From: Acidobacteria bacterium SCN 69-37 | GTDB lineage: Bacteria; Acidobacteriota; Vicinamibacteria; Vicinamibacterales; SCN-69-37 | Assembly (NCBI GenBank): GCA_001724025.1 | Contig: MEDJ01000017.1 | Location: 1-47,726 of the forward strand | Length of the DNA stretch: 47,726 bases | Direction of reading: 5' to 3' | In this document: positions 1 to 7,435 of the stretch, in pieces | How the letters are laid out: each line of letters begins with the position of its first letter | Position numbering within the stretch: the first letter of the stretch is position 1 | Notes under the pieces: model-generated | Told to the model about the DNA's origin: nothing | Databases searched by the model: none | The model's input: the letters and a program-made list of their open reading frames with translations, nothing else | Position numbers and translations under genes: made by a program

Positions 1-333
1 CAGGCCGTGGCGGCGGCGCGCGGCGGGGGCGCCGTGGCCATGGCCGCGGCGCAGGGTTTCCCGCCGAGCGACGTGAACACGGCGCCGGCGGGACGCGGTG
101 GCCGCGGCGGCGCGGGCACGGGTCCGGGCACCGGCCCGGCGGCGGCCGCGCCGCCGCCGGCCGCGGGTCGGGGTGGGGCAGCCGCTGCCGCCGGCCCCAC
201 CGCCCCGGCGGGGCCGACGGCGGAGTTGCGACCGACGACAGGCGTGCAGGACGTCTATCTCGTCTTCCGCAACGACAGGGCAGCCGGCAACCAGCTGCTG
301 CTCAACATGTCGCAGTTCACGCTCGTGCCGTAG
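1..333 (+). CDS. C-terminal part of a protein with a CBM6-like carbohydrate-binding tail (5' end outside window)
   Basis: The reading frame is open from the first base and stops at TAG 331-333, so only the last 110 residues are seen. Most of this is an Ala/Gly/Pro/Arg-rich low-complexity stretch, probably a flexible linker. The final 30 residues (VYLVFRND ... LLNMSQFTLVP) resemble the last beta strands of CBM6 modules, where a 'DLYLVF...FNLDWF'-type ending is usual. In acidobacteria such tails often end secreted ThuA-like or dehydrogenase proteins; that context is inference because the catalytic part lies outside the window. Confidence 0.6.
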   Translation, partial: QAVAAARGGGAVAMAAAQGFPPSDVNTAPAGRGGRGGAGTGPGTGPAAAAPPPAAGRGGAAAAAGPTAPAGPTAELRPTTGVQDVYLVFRNDRAAGNQLLLNMSQFTLVP

Positions 334-345
334 CCGCGCGATCTG

Positions 346-460
346 CGGAGCCTGGGGGAAACACCGGGTGGTGGCGCCGGACGCTACCCGCGTCACTCTT
401 CGGAGCCCTGGGGCTTCAGCCCCAGGGAGACGCCGGGTAGGGCGCCGGACGCTACCTCTC
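346..460. repeat. Two tandem copies of a short GC-rich repeat between convergent genes
   Basis: Copy one (346-397) and copy two (401-460) share CGGAGCC at the start and GGCGCCGGACGCTACC at the end. Copy two differs by carrying a perfect hairpin. The stop codon of the reductase on the minus strand (452-454) lies inside the shared GGCGCCGGACGCTACC block, so the repeat supplies the end of that gene. It looks like a dispersed REP-type unit, but other genomic copies cannot be seen from here. Confidence 0.55.
406..427. terminator. Perfect 10-bp hairpin between convergent genes
   Basis: CCCTGGGGCT and AGCCCCAGGG form a perfect 10-bp stem around a 2-nt centre. It sits between a plus-strand gene ending at 333 and a minus-strand gene ending at 452, the right place for a bidirectional terminator, but there is no T-tract. 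It could equally be the stem of the repeat unit described above. Confidence 0.4.
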
Positions 461-985
461 GTCCGTCCCCGGACGTCGGACGTCGTAGTCGACGGCGAGG
501 ATGCCTGACTTCTCGTAGAGCCGCTGGCGGACAAACCGGAGCGGCAGGCGCGCACCGGGCGGCAGCAGCGGAATGCCGCCGCCAAGCAGGATCGGGACGA
601 TCGCCACGTCCACGCCGTCGACAAGCCCGGCGTCCGCGAGTGTCCGGAACAGCACGCCACCGCCCCACAGCCAGATCGGCTTCGGCCCGTCACCGGCCTT
701 CAACGTGCGCACGTGTGCCACGGCGTCGTGTACGAACGTCACGCAGGCGCGGTCCCCCTCGGGTAACGTGGTGGAGCAGACGGTGACCGGCAGCGCGGGC
801 CCGACACCGCCGCCCGTCGCGACGTAGACGTCGTACGAGTGCCGTCCCATCACCAGGTGGCTGAAACTCGCGTACAGCGCGGCGAAGTCGACGTCCGGAT
901 CCATCGGGATCCAGTCGTACTCGCCCCCGGGACCGGCGATATACCCATCGAGGCTGGCGGCAACCGAATAGCGCAGCTGAGGCAT
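452..985 (-). CDS. Dihydrofolate reductase family protein (RibD C-terminal-like)
   Basis: This 177-residue protein has the DHFR/RibD-C fold pattern: an N-terminal strand followed by SLDGYIAGPGGEYDWI (residues 11-26), the LVMGRHSYDVY segment near 44-54 and a glycine-rich IWLWGGGVLFRTLADAGLVD region near 104-123 that binds NADPH in relatives. Length is normal for stand-alone YyaP/YwjB-type reductases, whose substrates are mostly unknown. It is a single gene facing away from the following SDR gene. It is not expected to be the cellular FolA, because the folate-site signature is absent. Confidence 0.85.
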   Translation of the reverse strand: MPQLRYSVAASLDGYIAGPGGEYDWIPMDPDVDFAALYASFSHLVMGRHSYDVYVATGGGVGPALPVTVCSTTLPEGDRACVTFVHDAVAHVRTLKAGDGPKPIWLWGGGVLFRTLADAGLVDGVDVAIVPILLGGGIPLLPPGARLPLRFVRQRLYEKSGILAVDYDVRRPGTDER

Positions 986-1039
986 GAGAGGTTCGTTCTA
1001 TCATGCCGCCGTAGTCGCAGCAGCGAGGGAGGACAGGCC

Positions 1040-1966
1040 ATGGCCGACATCACACGACGATGGACGATGGGACGACGCGCGATCGGTGCCGTCGTCGCGG
1101 GCGCGCTGGCGCTCATGGTGCCGGCGATGCTGGCGGAACGAGAGGCGACACCTCAGGCCGCCGGGAATCTCCAGGGGAAGACCGTCCTCATCACGGGGTC
1201 GACCGACGGTCTGGGCCGGGCCGTGGCCCTGCGCACGGCAGGGCTTGGGGCGCACGTGATCGTCCACGGCCGGAATCGCGAGCGCGGCGACGCGCTGGTG
1301 GCCGAGATTGCGAAGGGCGGCCGCGGCAGCGCGCGGTTCTACGCCGCTGACTTCTCGTCGCTCGACGAGGTGCGGCAGTTCGCCGCCGCCGTCGAGCGCG
1401 ACTACCCGCGCATCGACGTGCTCGTGAACAATGCGGGCGTCTGGAATCGCGGCGAGCGGCAGGTGAGCCGGGATGGCTACGAGCTGCACTTTGCCGTCAA
1501 CTACCTCGCGCACTTCCTGCTCACGCGCGAACTGCTCCCGCGCGTCGTCGAGGCGGCGCCGTCGCGCATCATCAATGTGGCGTCGGTGGGGCAGTCGCCG
1601 ATCGACTTCGACGACGTGATGCTCGAGCGACCGGGGCGTGCCGCAGAGGGATATCCCCAGAGCAAGCTCGCGCAGATCCTGTTCACGATGGATCTGGCCG
1701 ACGAGCTGCACGATCGCGGCGTCATCGTCGTGGCGCTGCACCCGGCCACCCTGATGAACACGACGATGGTGCAGCAGTCGGGACTGGCGGCGCAGACGAG
1801 CGTGGACGAGGGCGCGGAGGCGCTGATGCACCTGATCACCGCACCCGACGTGGTGTCAGGGCAGTACTACAGCGGCCTGCGACCCGCTCGCGCGAACGCC
1901 CAGGCATACGACGCCGACGCACGGGCGAAGCTGCGGGCGCTCAGCCGGACGCTTGCAGGGATGTGA
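1040..1966 (+). CDS. SDR family oxidoreductase with an N-terminal membrane or signal segment
   Basis: Short-chain dehydrogenase/reductase of 308 residues. Visible motifs are the cofactor loop TGSTDGLG (52-59), NNAG (130-133) and the catalytic YPQSK (Tyr205, Lys209). The order and spacing match classical NAD(P)-dependent SDRs, nearest to the retinol-dehydrogenase-like group. Residues 10-31 are hydrophobic after two arginines, so the protein is probably exported or membrane-anchored, unusual for this family. The start at 1040 is chosen because GGGAGGAC lies just upstream; the frame is open further 5' but without a ribosome site. Substrate unknown. Confidence 0.85.
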   Translation: MADITRRWTMGRRAIGAVVAGALALMVPAMLAEREATPQAAGNLQGKTVLITGSTDGLGRAVALRTAGLGAHVIVHGRNRERGDALVAEIAKGGRGSARFYAADFSSLDEVRQFAAAVERDYPRIDVLVNNAGVWNRGERQVSRDGYELHFAVNYLAHFLLTRELLPRVVEAAPSRIINVASVGQSPIDFDDVMLERPGRAAEGYPQSKLAQILFTMDLADELHDRGVIVVALHPATLMNTTMVQQSGLAAQTSVDEGAEALMHLITAPDVVSGQYYSGLRPARANAQAYDADARAKLRALSRTLAGM

Positions 1967-2021
1967 GCGTTCGCGTCACGCGCAAGGGGCGGGCCTGGGC
2001 GCCCGCCCGGCATGGCTCAGG

Positions 2022-2027
2022 TAGGAT
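2022..2027 (+). promoter_or_regulatory. -10-like TAGGAT close to the start codon
   Basis: TAGGAT ends 6 nt before the ATG at 2034 and there is no Shine-Dalgarno sequence between them, which suggests a leaderless transcript of the aldo/keto reductase gene. Similar spacing is seen at 30684 and 35730. Confidence 0.35.
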
Positions 2028-2033
2028 AGACGG

Positions 2034-2990
2034 ATGAAGCTTCGTCCTCTGGGATCCACGGGTCTGTCCATCGCGCCGATTGTGCTCGGCACCAACGTCT
2101 TCGGCTGGACGATCGACGAGCCGGCGAGCTTCGCGATTCTCGATACGTTCGCCGAGCGCGGTTTCAACGCGATCGACACGGCTGATGCGTATCCAGGCTG
2201 GGCGCCGGGCAGGCACGGCGGCGAGTCCGAGACGATCATCGGGCGCTGGTTGAAGGCGCGACCCGGTATGCGCGACCGCGTCGTGATCTTCACGAAGGTC
2301 GGCGCCTCGTCGATGGGCGCCCCGATGGACGGGGGACTGGAGGCGGGCAGGATCCGTCAGGCCGTGGACGGATCACTCTCGCGCCTGGGGATCGACGCGA
2401 TCGATCTCTATTTCTCGCACTGGCCCGATCCCGAGACGCCGCACGAGTCGACGCTCGCGGTGTATGACGAGTTGCTGCGCGCCGGCAAGGTGAAGGCGAT
2501 TGGCGCATCGAACTACGACGCCGCGCAGGTCGAGGCCGCATTGCGCGTCTCGCGCGAGAAGGGATTGCCGCGATACCAGGTGCTGCAGCCCGAATACAAC
2601 CTGCACGATCGCGGGGCCTTCGAGGGACCGCTGCACGACCTGTGCGTGCGCGAGAGGCTGGGCGTGGTGACGTACTACAGCCTCGCGTCGGGGTTCCTGT
2701 CGGGCAAGTACCGGTCGACGGCGGACTTCGGCAAGTCCGCGCGCGGGCAGGGCATGGCGAAGTACCTGACGCCGCGCGGTGAGGCGATCCTGAAGGCGCT
2801 GGACGAGGTCGCGGCGCGTCATGGCGCGCAGCCGTCCGAGGTGGCGTTGGCGTGGGTCATGGCGCGCGACGGCGTCACTGCGCCAATCTCCAGTGCCACG
2901 CGCGCCGCGCACGTCGACAGCTTCGCGCGCGCGGCCGACCTGACGCTGACGACAGAAGATCTCGCGGCGCTCGATGTGCCGGGGACGTGA
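2034..2990 (+). CDS. Aldo/keto reductase
   Basis: An NADPH-dependent aldo/keto reductase of 318 residues, normal for the family. The beta strand and catalytic region IDTADAYPGW gives Asp and Tyr, KVGASS gives the active-site Lys, and LYFSHWPD gives the His of the tetrad. The C-terminal SSATRAAHVDSFARA is the usual cofactor phosphate-binding segment. The ATG follows a -10-like TAGGAT by 6 nt. It stands alone between the SDR gene and the tRNA-Ser locus. Aldehyde or ketone substrate cannot be told. Confidence 0.9.
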   Translation: MKLRPLGSTGLSIAPIVLGTNVFGWTIDEPASFAILDTFAERGFNAIDTADAYPGWAPGRHGGESETIIGRWLKARPGMRDRVVIFTKVGASSMGAPMDGGLEAGRIRQAVDGSLSRLGIDAIDLYFSHWPDPETPHESTLAVYDELLRAGKVKAIGASNYDAAQVEAALRVSREKGLPRYQVLQPEYNLHDRGAFEGPLHDLCVRERLGVVTYYSLASGFLSGKYRSTADFGKSARGQGMAKYLTPRGEAILKALDEVAARHGAQPSEVALAWVMARDGVTAPISSATRAAHVDSFARAADLTLTTEDLAALDVPGT

Positions 2991-3131
2991 GCGCGCGGCT
3001 GTAAGTCCGTGCGCTGAGTCCCTGGCTCCGTTACCGTCTGCGTTTCAGTGATGACGTCTCGCGGTCGAGGGTGCCGGGACGGTCGAGCGTGCGACGTCGC
3101 GTTCGGCGCCGGTGCCATCGCGGCTGTGGGA

Positions 3132-3179
3132 TGGCCGTCCGATGGCGAGGCCATGCGGCTGTCGGCTATCGGACGGCCA
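3132..3179. repeat. 12-bp inverted repeat in the gap before tRNA-Ser
   Basis: TGGCCGTCCGAT (3132-3143) and ATCGGACGGCCA (3168-3179) are perfect inverted arms around 24 nt. The gap from 2991 to 3392 holds no convincing gene; it has this hairpin and, near 3290-3350, a stretch resembling short acidobacterial intergenic repeats. Confidence 0.4.
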
Positions 3180-3192
3180 GAGGGCACGCGCG

Positions 3193-4719
3193 TCACGGCG
3201 CGGACCTGGCGGATCGTGCCGGACAAGGCCGGCGTGTCCGGCGGCCGGAGTGTCTGTCGGGAGGGGGCAAAGGGCGTATGGCAGGAGTGAGAGGAAGGGC
3301 TTCCTTCGCTCCTGCGGAGCTACGGTGGACAACCTTCGCACGGCCTGCCAACCGTAGGCTGACGCGTGGGGTTGGCAAGCGTGAGCGACGGTTGGCGGAG
3401 AGAGAGGGATTCGAACCCTCGGTAGAGTTTCCCCTACACACGCTTTCCAAGCGTGCGCCTTCAACCACTCGGCCATCTCTCCGATCAAGTGGAATCAACA
3501 GTTTAGCGGAGGGCGGGGACCCCGCCAATCGCAAACTGTGACGTGACTGTGACGTAAGGCTCTCCGACAGGGCCACGAGCAGCGGGATGTCCGTGCTGCT
3601 CTCGGGTGGTTCAGTGTCGTTGCCCTTGGTCGCGTGGTCGCCGTCTCCACTGCCGCCGCTATTGTGGACGTCCCGCCGAGATTCGTCCAGCGCGTCGAGC
3701 GCCTGCCGCTTCGCATCGATGCGGATATGCGAGTAGTGCTCCAGCATCCGCCGCGACAGGTGGCCGCTGATCGACTCCAAGACGTGGTCGGCCACGCCCA
3801 GCTCCGCGAGCTCCGTGATGACCGTGTGCCGCAGGTCGTGGAACCGGAAGCGGGGCAGACCGGCGGCGTCACGTAGGGCGCGCCACGCCGTGTCCCACTT
3901 CAGCATCGGTTGCGTCGGGTCGTACCGGCCCCACTGGCAGGCGGGCCAGAGGTAGTGGTCGGGTTCGGTGTGGCCGAGCAGATCGGCACGTTCGACCATC
4001 CGGGTGACGGCTTGCAGCGCCGACGCATTCAGTGGGATGACGCGGTGGCTCGTCTCGTTCTTGCTGCGGCGGACGTAAAGCAGCTTCTTCGCCAGGTCGA
4101 CGTCGCGGCGGCGGAGGTGCTTGACCTCCACCGGCCGCATCGATGTGTTAGCGGCAGCGACCGCCGCACAGTAGACGTGCTCCCACTCCGGATTGGATGC
4201 CGCAGCCTCGAAGAGCCGCTTGCGCTCGTCGGGTGTCAGCGCCCGGCCGACCGGACGCTGACGTTCGGGCAGGTTGCGCACGTGGTCCGCCAGCGCACGC
4301 CATCTGCCGCACGACTTGAGGACGCGCGACAGCACGCCGACATCCATATTGATGGTCCGGTTGGCCTTGCCCGCGTCATGGCGCTGGCGCTGGTAGTCGG
4401 CAATAGCCTTCGCGGTGATAGCGGTCAGCGGCACGTCGCCGAAGTAACGCTTCAGGGTGATCAGCCGCTCTTCCTCGAACTCGATCGTGCGGGGCGAGCA
4501 GTGCAGGCGCTTGCCGTCGATGTAGGCGTCCACGGCCTCGAACAGCCGCTTCGGTCCTTGCGCATGCGTCGCGACGGCGCCGTTGCCGGCGTCCTCGATG
4601 AGCTGCCGCTCCTTGCGCTTGGCGTCCTGCAGGTTCGTCGTGTCGAGCCGCTTGCGGTAGCGACGGCCATCGACCGTGAAGTCCGCCCAGTACTGACGCC
4701 CGCGCTTCCATAGGCTCAT
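3193..4719 (-). CDS. int: Tyrosine recombinase/integrase whose frame runs through its own att site and the tRNA
   Basis: Site-specific integrase of the genomic island. An SAM-like N-terminal DNA-binding domain occupies about residues 55-150. The catalytic domain carries Arg195 (SMRPVEV), Lys220, His294 and Arg297 (FHDLRHT), His320 (GHLS) and the nucleophile Tyr329 (MLEHYSH), so the active site is complete. The fold ends near residue 345, but the frame has no stop until 3193: it passes the 54-bp att core and the whole tRNA-Ser on the same strand, giving 508 residues. The last 80 or so come from flanking host DNA. The start overlaps the stop of the upstream HTH gene (ATGA). Confidence 0.9.
   Translation of the reverse strand: MSLWKRGRQYWADFTVDGRRYRKRLDTTNLQDAKRKERQLIEDAGNGAVATHAQGPKRLFEAVDAYIDGKRLHCSPRTIEFEEERLITLKRYFGDVPLTAITAKAIADYQRQRHDAGKANRTINMDVGVLSRVLKSCGRWRALADHVRNLPERQRPVGRALTPDERKRLFEAAASNPEWEHVYCAAVAAANTSMRPVEVKHLRRRDVDLAKKLLYVRRSKNETSHRVIPLNASALQAVTRMVERADLLGHTEPDHYLWPACQWGRYDPTQPMLKWDTAWRALRDAAGLPRFRFHDLRHTVITELAELGVADHVLESISGHLSRRMLEHYSHIRIDAKRQALDALDESRRDVHNSGGSGDGDHATKGNDTEPPESSTDIPLLVALSESLTSQSRHSLRLAGSPPSAKLLIPLDRRDGRVVEGARLESVCRGNSTEGSNPSLSANRRSRLPTPRVSLRLAGRAKVVHRSSAGAKEALPLTPAIRPLPPPDRHSGRRTRRPCPARSARSAP
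3393..3482 (-). tRNA. tRNA-Ser (GGA anticodon), integration target
   Basis: Read on the minus strand it begins GGAGAGATGGCC and closes with TCTCTCC, discriminator G and an encoded CCA (3395-3393). The anticodon loop TTGGAAA lies at 3450-3444, giving GGA, which reads TCC/TCT serine codons. A long variable arm and GGTTCGAATCC T-loop are present, as expected for class II tRNA. The gene is intact because the inserted element re-supplied its 5' half. Confidence 0.97.
3444..3497. repeat. attL core: 54-bp direct repeat copy 1
   Basis: These 54 bp are identical to 21751-21804. They start exactly at the anticodon loop of tRNA-Ser and run through its 5' end (3482) plus 15 bp of upstream DNA. Weaker similarity continues for another 50 bp. 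The integrase gene lies directly beside it, so this is the left junction of an 18.3-kb element. Confidence 0.93.
3500..3528 (-). promoter_or_regulatory. tRNA-Ser promoter supplied by the element
   Basis: On the minus strand TTGGCG (3528-3523), a 17-bp spacer and TAAACT (3505-3500) lie upstream of the tRNA 5' end. The region is inside the element side of the junction, so the promoter now in use came with the element. The same arrangement, TTGGCC-17-TAAACT, is found at the right end. Confidence 0.6.
3538..3555. promoter_or_regulatory. Tandem GTGACGT pair, candidate integrase arm sites (left)
   Basis: GTGACGT occurs at 3538-3544 and 3549-3555, 11 bp apart in the same direction. An identical pair with the same 11-bp period lies at 21603-21620 near the other end. 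Repeats on one helix face near both ends are typical of arm-type sites; binding is inferred. Confidence 0.5.
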
Positions 4720-4967
4720 GGCCGGAGCTCCTCCGTGCCGAGCCGCCGATCGTTCGAGAGTTCCACGGTGGCGTTGACGGCGCTGGCGCTGACGAAGTCC
4801 TCGAGGTCAGCCGGCAGGTAGCGCACCGCTCGGCCAAGCCGCAGAAACCGTGGTCCCTGGCCGCGATGCCGCCACGCACGCAGCGTGGCGACCGAGAGGC
4901 CGAGCAGTTCGGAGACCTCGCGCTCGGTCAACGCGCGCGTTGCGTGACGAATCGTCTGGATGTTCAT
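4716..4967 (-). CDS. Excisionase-like helix-turn-helix protein
   Basis: An 83-residue protein with a MerR/excisionase-type winged HTH: ALTEREVSELLGLSVATLRAWRHRG (residues 11-35) followed by FLRLGRAVRYLPADLEDFV. Such small proteins bend DNA at att sites or control integrase genes. Its stop overlaps the integrase start (ATGA, 4719-4716) and its own start overlaps the stop of the preceding HTH gene, so the three are probably translated in a coupled way from one transcript. Confidence 0.85.
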   Translation of the reverse strand: MNIQTIRHATRALTEREVSELLGLSVATLRAWRHRGQGPRFLRLGRAVRYLPADLEDFVSASAVNATVELSNDRRLGTEELRP

Positions 4968-5188
4968 GACGCCGCTCCGTCCTGCGCGCTCGTCGCCATC
5001 CGCGCGCCTCTCGGGTTTCGCGCGTGCTGTTCCATCCACTCGTCGACCCAGGCCGCGCGCAACCGAATCGTCCGTCGTCCGCTGATTCGCACGTGCCGCA
5101 GTTCGTGCCGCTCGCACGCGGTGTAGATCGTGTCCCGACTCACGTTCGCGTGGTCGGCGCCTTCGCCAACCGTCAGCCATGTCCTCAT
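4964..5188 (-). CDS. Second excisionase-like helix-turn-helix protein
   Basis: A 74-residue protein, first gene of the three-gene integrase operon. It has WLTVGEGADHANVSRDTIYT (residues 4-23) followed by a basic wing and WVDEWMEQH, the pattern of the helix-turn-helix group 17/excisionase family. Two tandem HTH genes ahead of an integrase suggest one acts as directionality factor and the other as regulator; which is which cannot be told. The frame extends further 5' but with shadow-like composition, so the ATG at 5188 is preferred. Confidence 0.75.
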   Translation of the reverse strand: MRTWLTVGEGADHANVSRDTIYTACERHELRHVRISGRRTIRLRAAWVDEWMEQHARNPRGARMATSAQDGAAS

Positions 5189-5734
5189 GGTGCACCTCGC
5201 AATCCGCCTTCGCCCGAGGGCTACGGCGGACAAGCCTGTTGTCGAACGTCCACGGATGGCGCGCTCGAACGCGAGTGGCTGTGTGCCCGTCGCGTCGTTC
5301 TGGCAGTTGCGCGAGATGCCGGCGGTTGTGCCGAACATCGTCTGCGGAGGCAACGCGCCTGCGCAGTGTGCGCGGCTGGAAGCCACGCGTGTCGAAGCCA
5401 TGCGGTGCGCTGGCGTGCTGCCTGCTCGAATCGCCAGCAAACGACCGGGCTTTCGGTATCGCCGCGACGCACCGATGGAGCAGGCCGCAGGCGATAGCTG
5501 ATCTCCGCGCCACGCACGTGAGTGCGCGGGTCGGAGTCGCAACCGTGCTAGTGAAGGAGTGTGCTGCTGGCGGGAGCCCTGAGGCTGCCGTCCGTCAGCA
5601 ACCCGCGCCGAGTGTCACTCGCGCGGGAGGTGTGCAGTGGGGCACGGACGATGAGGACAGGCTACGCCTGCTGCGGGGCGAGATCAAGGGGGAAGATCGA
5701 CGCGGTCGAGCCGTTGAGGTCTACACTTCCGCCC
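5189..5734. other. Gap without a convincing gene
   Basis: This 546-bp stretch separates the leftward integrase operon from the rightward DUF433 gene. Open frames exist on both strands but they have arginine-rich, low-information products typical of GC-rich noncoding DNA. It must hold the divergent promoters; none stands out clearly. Confidence 0.5.
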
Positions 5735-5962
5735 ATGGAGCTTCTCGGCCGGCTCGTCGTCGATCCGAGCGTGCGCTTCGGCAAGCCGTGTGTTCGCGGA
5801 ACTCGAATCGCCGTCGGTGACGTGCTCGGCTACCTGGCTGCCGGTATGAGCGCTGACGAGATCCTGCAGGACTTCCCGCAACTGGTGCGTGACGACATTC
5901 GAGCGTGCCTGGTGTACGCCGCCGAACGGGAACGAGGGCGTGCTCGCCTGCCCGGTCCGTGA
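5735..5962 (+). CDS. DUF433 family antitoxin-like protein (copy 1)
   Basis: A 75-residue protein with the DUF433 signature: LLGRLVVDPSVRFGKPCVRG followed by TRIAVGDVLGYLAAGMSADEILQ and DFPQL. The family has an HTH-like fold and usually sits directly upstream of a DUF5615 PIN-like toxin. No such toxin follows; the next gene is another antitoxin-like gene (UPF0175). Paralogue of the protein at 6297-6530. Confidence 0.85.
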   Translation: MELLGRLVVDPSVRFGKPCVRGTRIAVGDVLGYLAAGMSADEILQDFPQLVRDDIRACLVYAAERERGRARLPGP

Positions 5963-5986
5963 GCGATTTTGAGACCGAGACGAGGC

Positions 5987-6238
5987 ATGGTTCAGATCCA
6001 ACTGACGGTCCCCGATAGCGTGCTCGCTGCGCTGAAGAAGGCGCCGCACGAGATGGCCGCGGAGATCCGCCTGGCCGCGGCGATTCACTGGTATCAGCAA
6101 GGTGCGCTGTCGATGGAGCCGGCTGCGGAGGCGGCCGGCCTGACGCGTGGCGATTTCCTTGCGGAACTCGCGCGTCGGCGCGTGGACGTGTTCAGCGTCG
6201 ATGATGAAGACTTTCGACGTGAGGTTGGACGGTTCTGA
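5987..6238 (+). CDS. UPF0175 family antitoxin-like protein
   Basis: An 83-residue protein of the UPF0175 family: an N-terminal LTVPDSVLAAL, helix EIRLAAAIHWYQQGALSMEP and AAEAAGLTRGDFLAELARRR, ending VDVFSVDDEDFRREV. Members usually pair with a PIN-domain toxin, none of which is visible within 1 kb. An ATG at 5987 is chosen; a TTG at 5969 would add six residues. Lies 24 bp after the first DUF433 gene. Confidence 0.8.
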   Translation: MVQIQLTVPDSVLAALKKAPHEMAAEIRLAAAIHWYQQGALSMEPAAEAAGLTRGDFLAELARRRVDVFSVDDEDFRREVGRF

Positions 6239-6296
6239 CGAAGCCGCCAGTGGCGTCTGCTTCCCGCAGTAGGATCGACCGACAGGAGCACGCGAG

Positions 6297-6530
6297 ATGG
6301 TCGAGCACCTCATCGTCAGCGACCAGCGAATCTTGGACGGGAAACCCCGTGTGCGAGGCACGCGACTGAGCGTCGAGTTCCTGCTGGAACTGACCGCCAG
6401 CGGGGCCTCGTCTGAGCAGATCCTCGCGCAGTATCCACAACTCACGCCCGAGGATCTTTCAGCGGCGTTTCGTTATGCCGTGCATGTGCTTCGTGGCGAC
6501 CGAATGTGGGACCTGCAGATCAGCGCGTGA
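6297..6530 (+). CDS. DUF433 family antitoxin-like protein (copy 2)
   Basis: A 77-residue DUF433 protein (ILDGKPRVRGTRLSVEFLL, then GASSEQILAQYPQLTPEDL). It has a clear ribosome site, CAGGAG, 9 nt before the ATG. It is a diverged paralogue of 5735-5962. The DUF5615 toxin expected next to it is missing: about 770 bp of apparently noncoding DNA follow. Confidence 0.87.
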   Translation: MVEHLIVSDQRILDGKPRVRGTRLSVEFLLELTASGASSEQILAQYPQLTPEDLSAAFRYAVHVLRGDRMWDLQISA

Positions 6531-7300
6531 AGCAACTCGACCTTCCTGTCTGGCCTGAACGTCTTGGGGTGGATCCTGCTTGCCGCACGCAGCCATTCAC
6601 GGTCGGCCATCACGCAACTGCCAGGACACAATCTGCGCGCAGGCGCGGTCAAGGCCGCAGCCGCATACATTTCGTGCGGGCGGAGCGAAGCGACGCGCCT
6701 TGACGGCGCCGAGCACAGATCGAGACTCGAACGCGTGATGGCCGGCGGCCCCGGTTTCGCCGAAGCTCCGGGCCAACGACCGGGCACGTCCTTCCCGCAC
6801 GACCGAGTCACGAACCGTGCGGGCAACCTTACCAATACCAGGTGCGACATCTGCGGTAGCAAGCAGCGGCGCGCCCGGTCACGATCGACGCCCACAGCGA
6901 CATCGACACCGGCACTGACAGCATGGCGTGAGCGACCCCTCCGGACTCGCGTGGGACGAAATACCGGGCGCCAGGCGGGGTCGCTCACGCCATGGTTTCC
7001 TGTATTGGCGCTTGTCTGGGCACCAGCAGGAGGGCGGCATAGAGCGCCGCCCAGGGGCAGCGTCGGAGGTTCATCGCGGCGAAGCGGCGCGCGCACAGGC
7101 GGTTATCCCGGCCGAACGTCCGGCAGCGGTCATCGCGATGGTCAGGTCCGCAGGCGCAGGCAGAATCGCGCAAGGGGACGACCTGCGAAATCGAGGTGGT
7201 CCCCAGAGGTTGTCCTCGGCCGTTGCGCGCGTCTGCGGAACAAGACGTGTGCTGGCTAGGGGGAGAGAGGGGCCTGCTTCAAGAGATGAGCGGCTGGCTA
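6531..7300. other. Gap without a convincing gene; contains a strong inverted repeat
   Basis: No frame in this 770-bp stretch looks coding. It lies between the last DUF433 gene and the remnant of an AbiEii toxin, so it may be decayed cargo. The notable structure is the inverted repeat at 6922-6994. Confidence 0.5.
6922..6994. repeat. 18-bp perfect inverted repeat with 37-nt spacer
   Basis: CATGGCGTGAGCGACCCC (6922-6939) is matched by its exact reverse complement at 6977-6994. No U-tract follows, so a terminator is not obvious. It could be a protein-binding or recombination relic inside the element. Confidence 0.6.
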
Positions 7301-7411
7301 TCACCGCGAGTTGACGATGCGGGCGACGAAGGTGCGGACGCGGATGAGTGCCTCGTCGATGTCCACCTCGCGTAGTTTCCAGCTCCGGGCGAGGCGTTGA
7401 CGGCGGCGGTC
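7301..7411 (-). pseudogene. C-terminal remnant of an AbiEii nucleotidyltransferase toxin
   Basis: Right after the AbiEi gene, in the position where the AbiEii toxin gene belongs, a 36-residue frame (ending WKLREVDIDEALIRVRTF ... NSR, stop 7303-7301) looks like the final helix of AbiEii-family toxins, which often end with a 'DEAL..V..F' segment. The start and catalytic core are gone, so only the tail survives. Identification rests on position plus weak similarity. Confidence 0.45.
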
Positions 7412-7435
7412 CGGTCGGACGTTAGCGTGCTGCGG

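Noticed and set aside
3193..3496. The last 100 or so residues of the integrase frame as a real protein domain
   Set aside because: They are the translated att core, tRNA-Ser and host intergenic DNA; no domain is expected there.
6564..7259. Long open frames in the 6.5-7.3 kb gap as genes
   Set aside because: Arg/Ala/Gly-rich products without motifs, as expected for GC-rich noncoding DNA.
6531..7300. Integron or cassette array around the antitoxin genes
   Set aside because: No attC-type core sites or integron integrase were found; the integrase present is a tRNA-targeting tyrosine recombinase.
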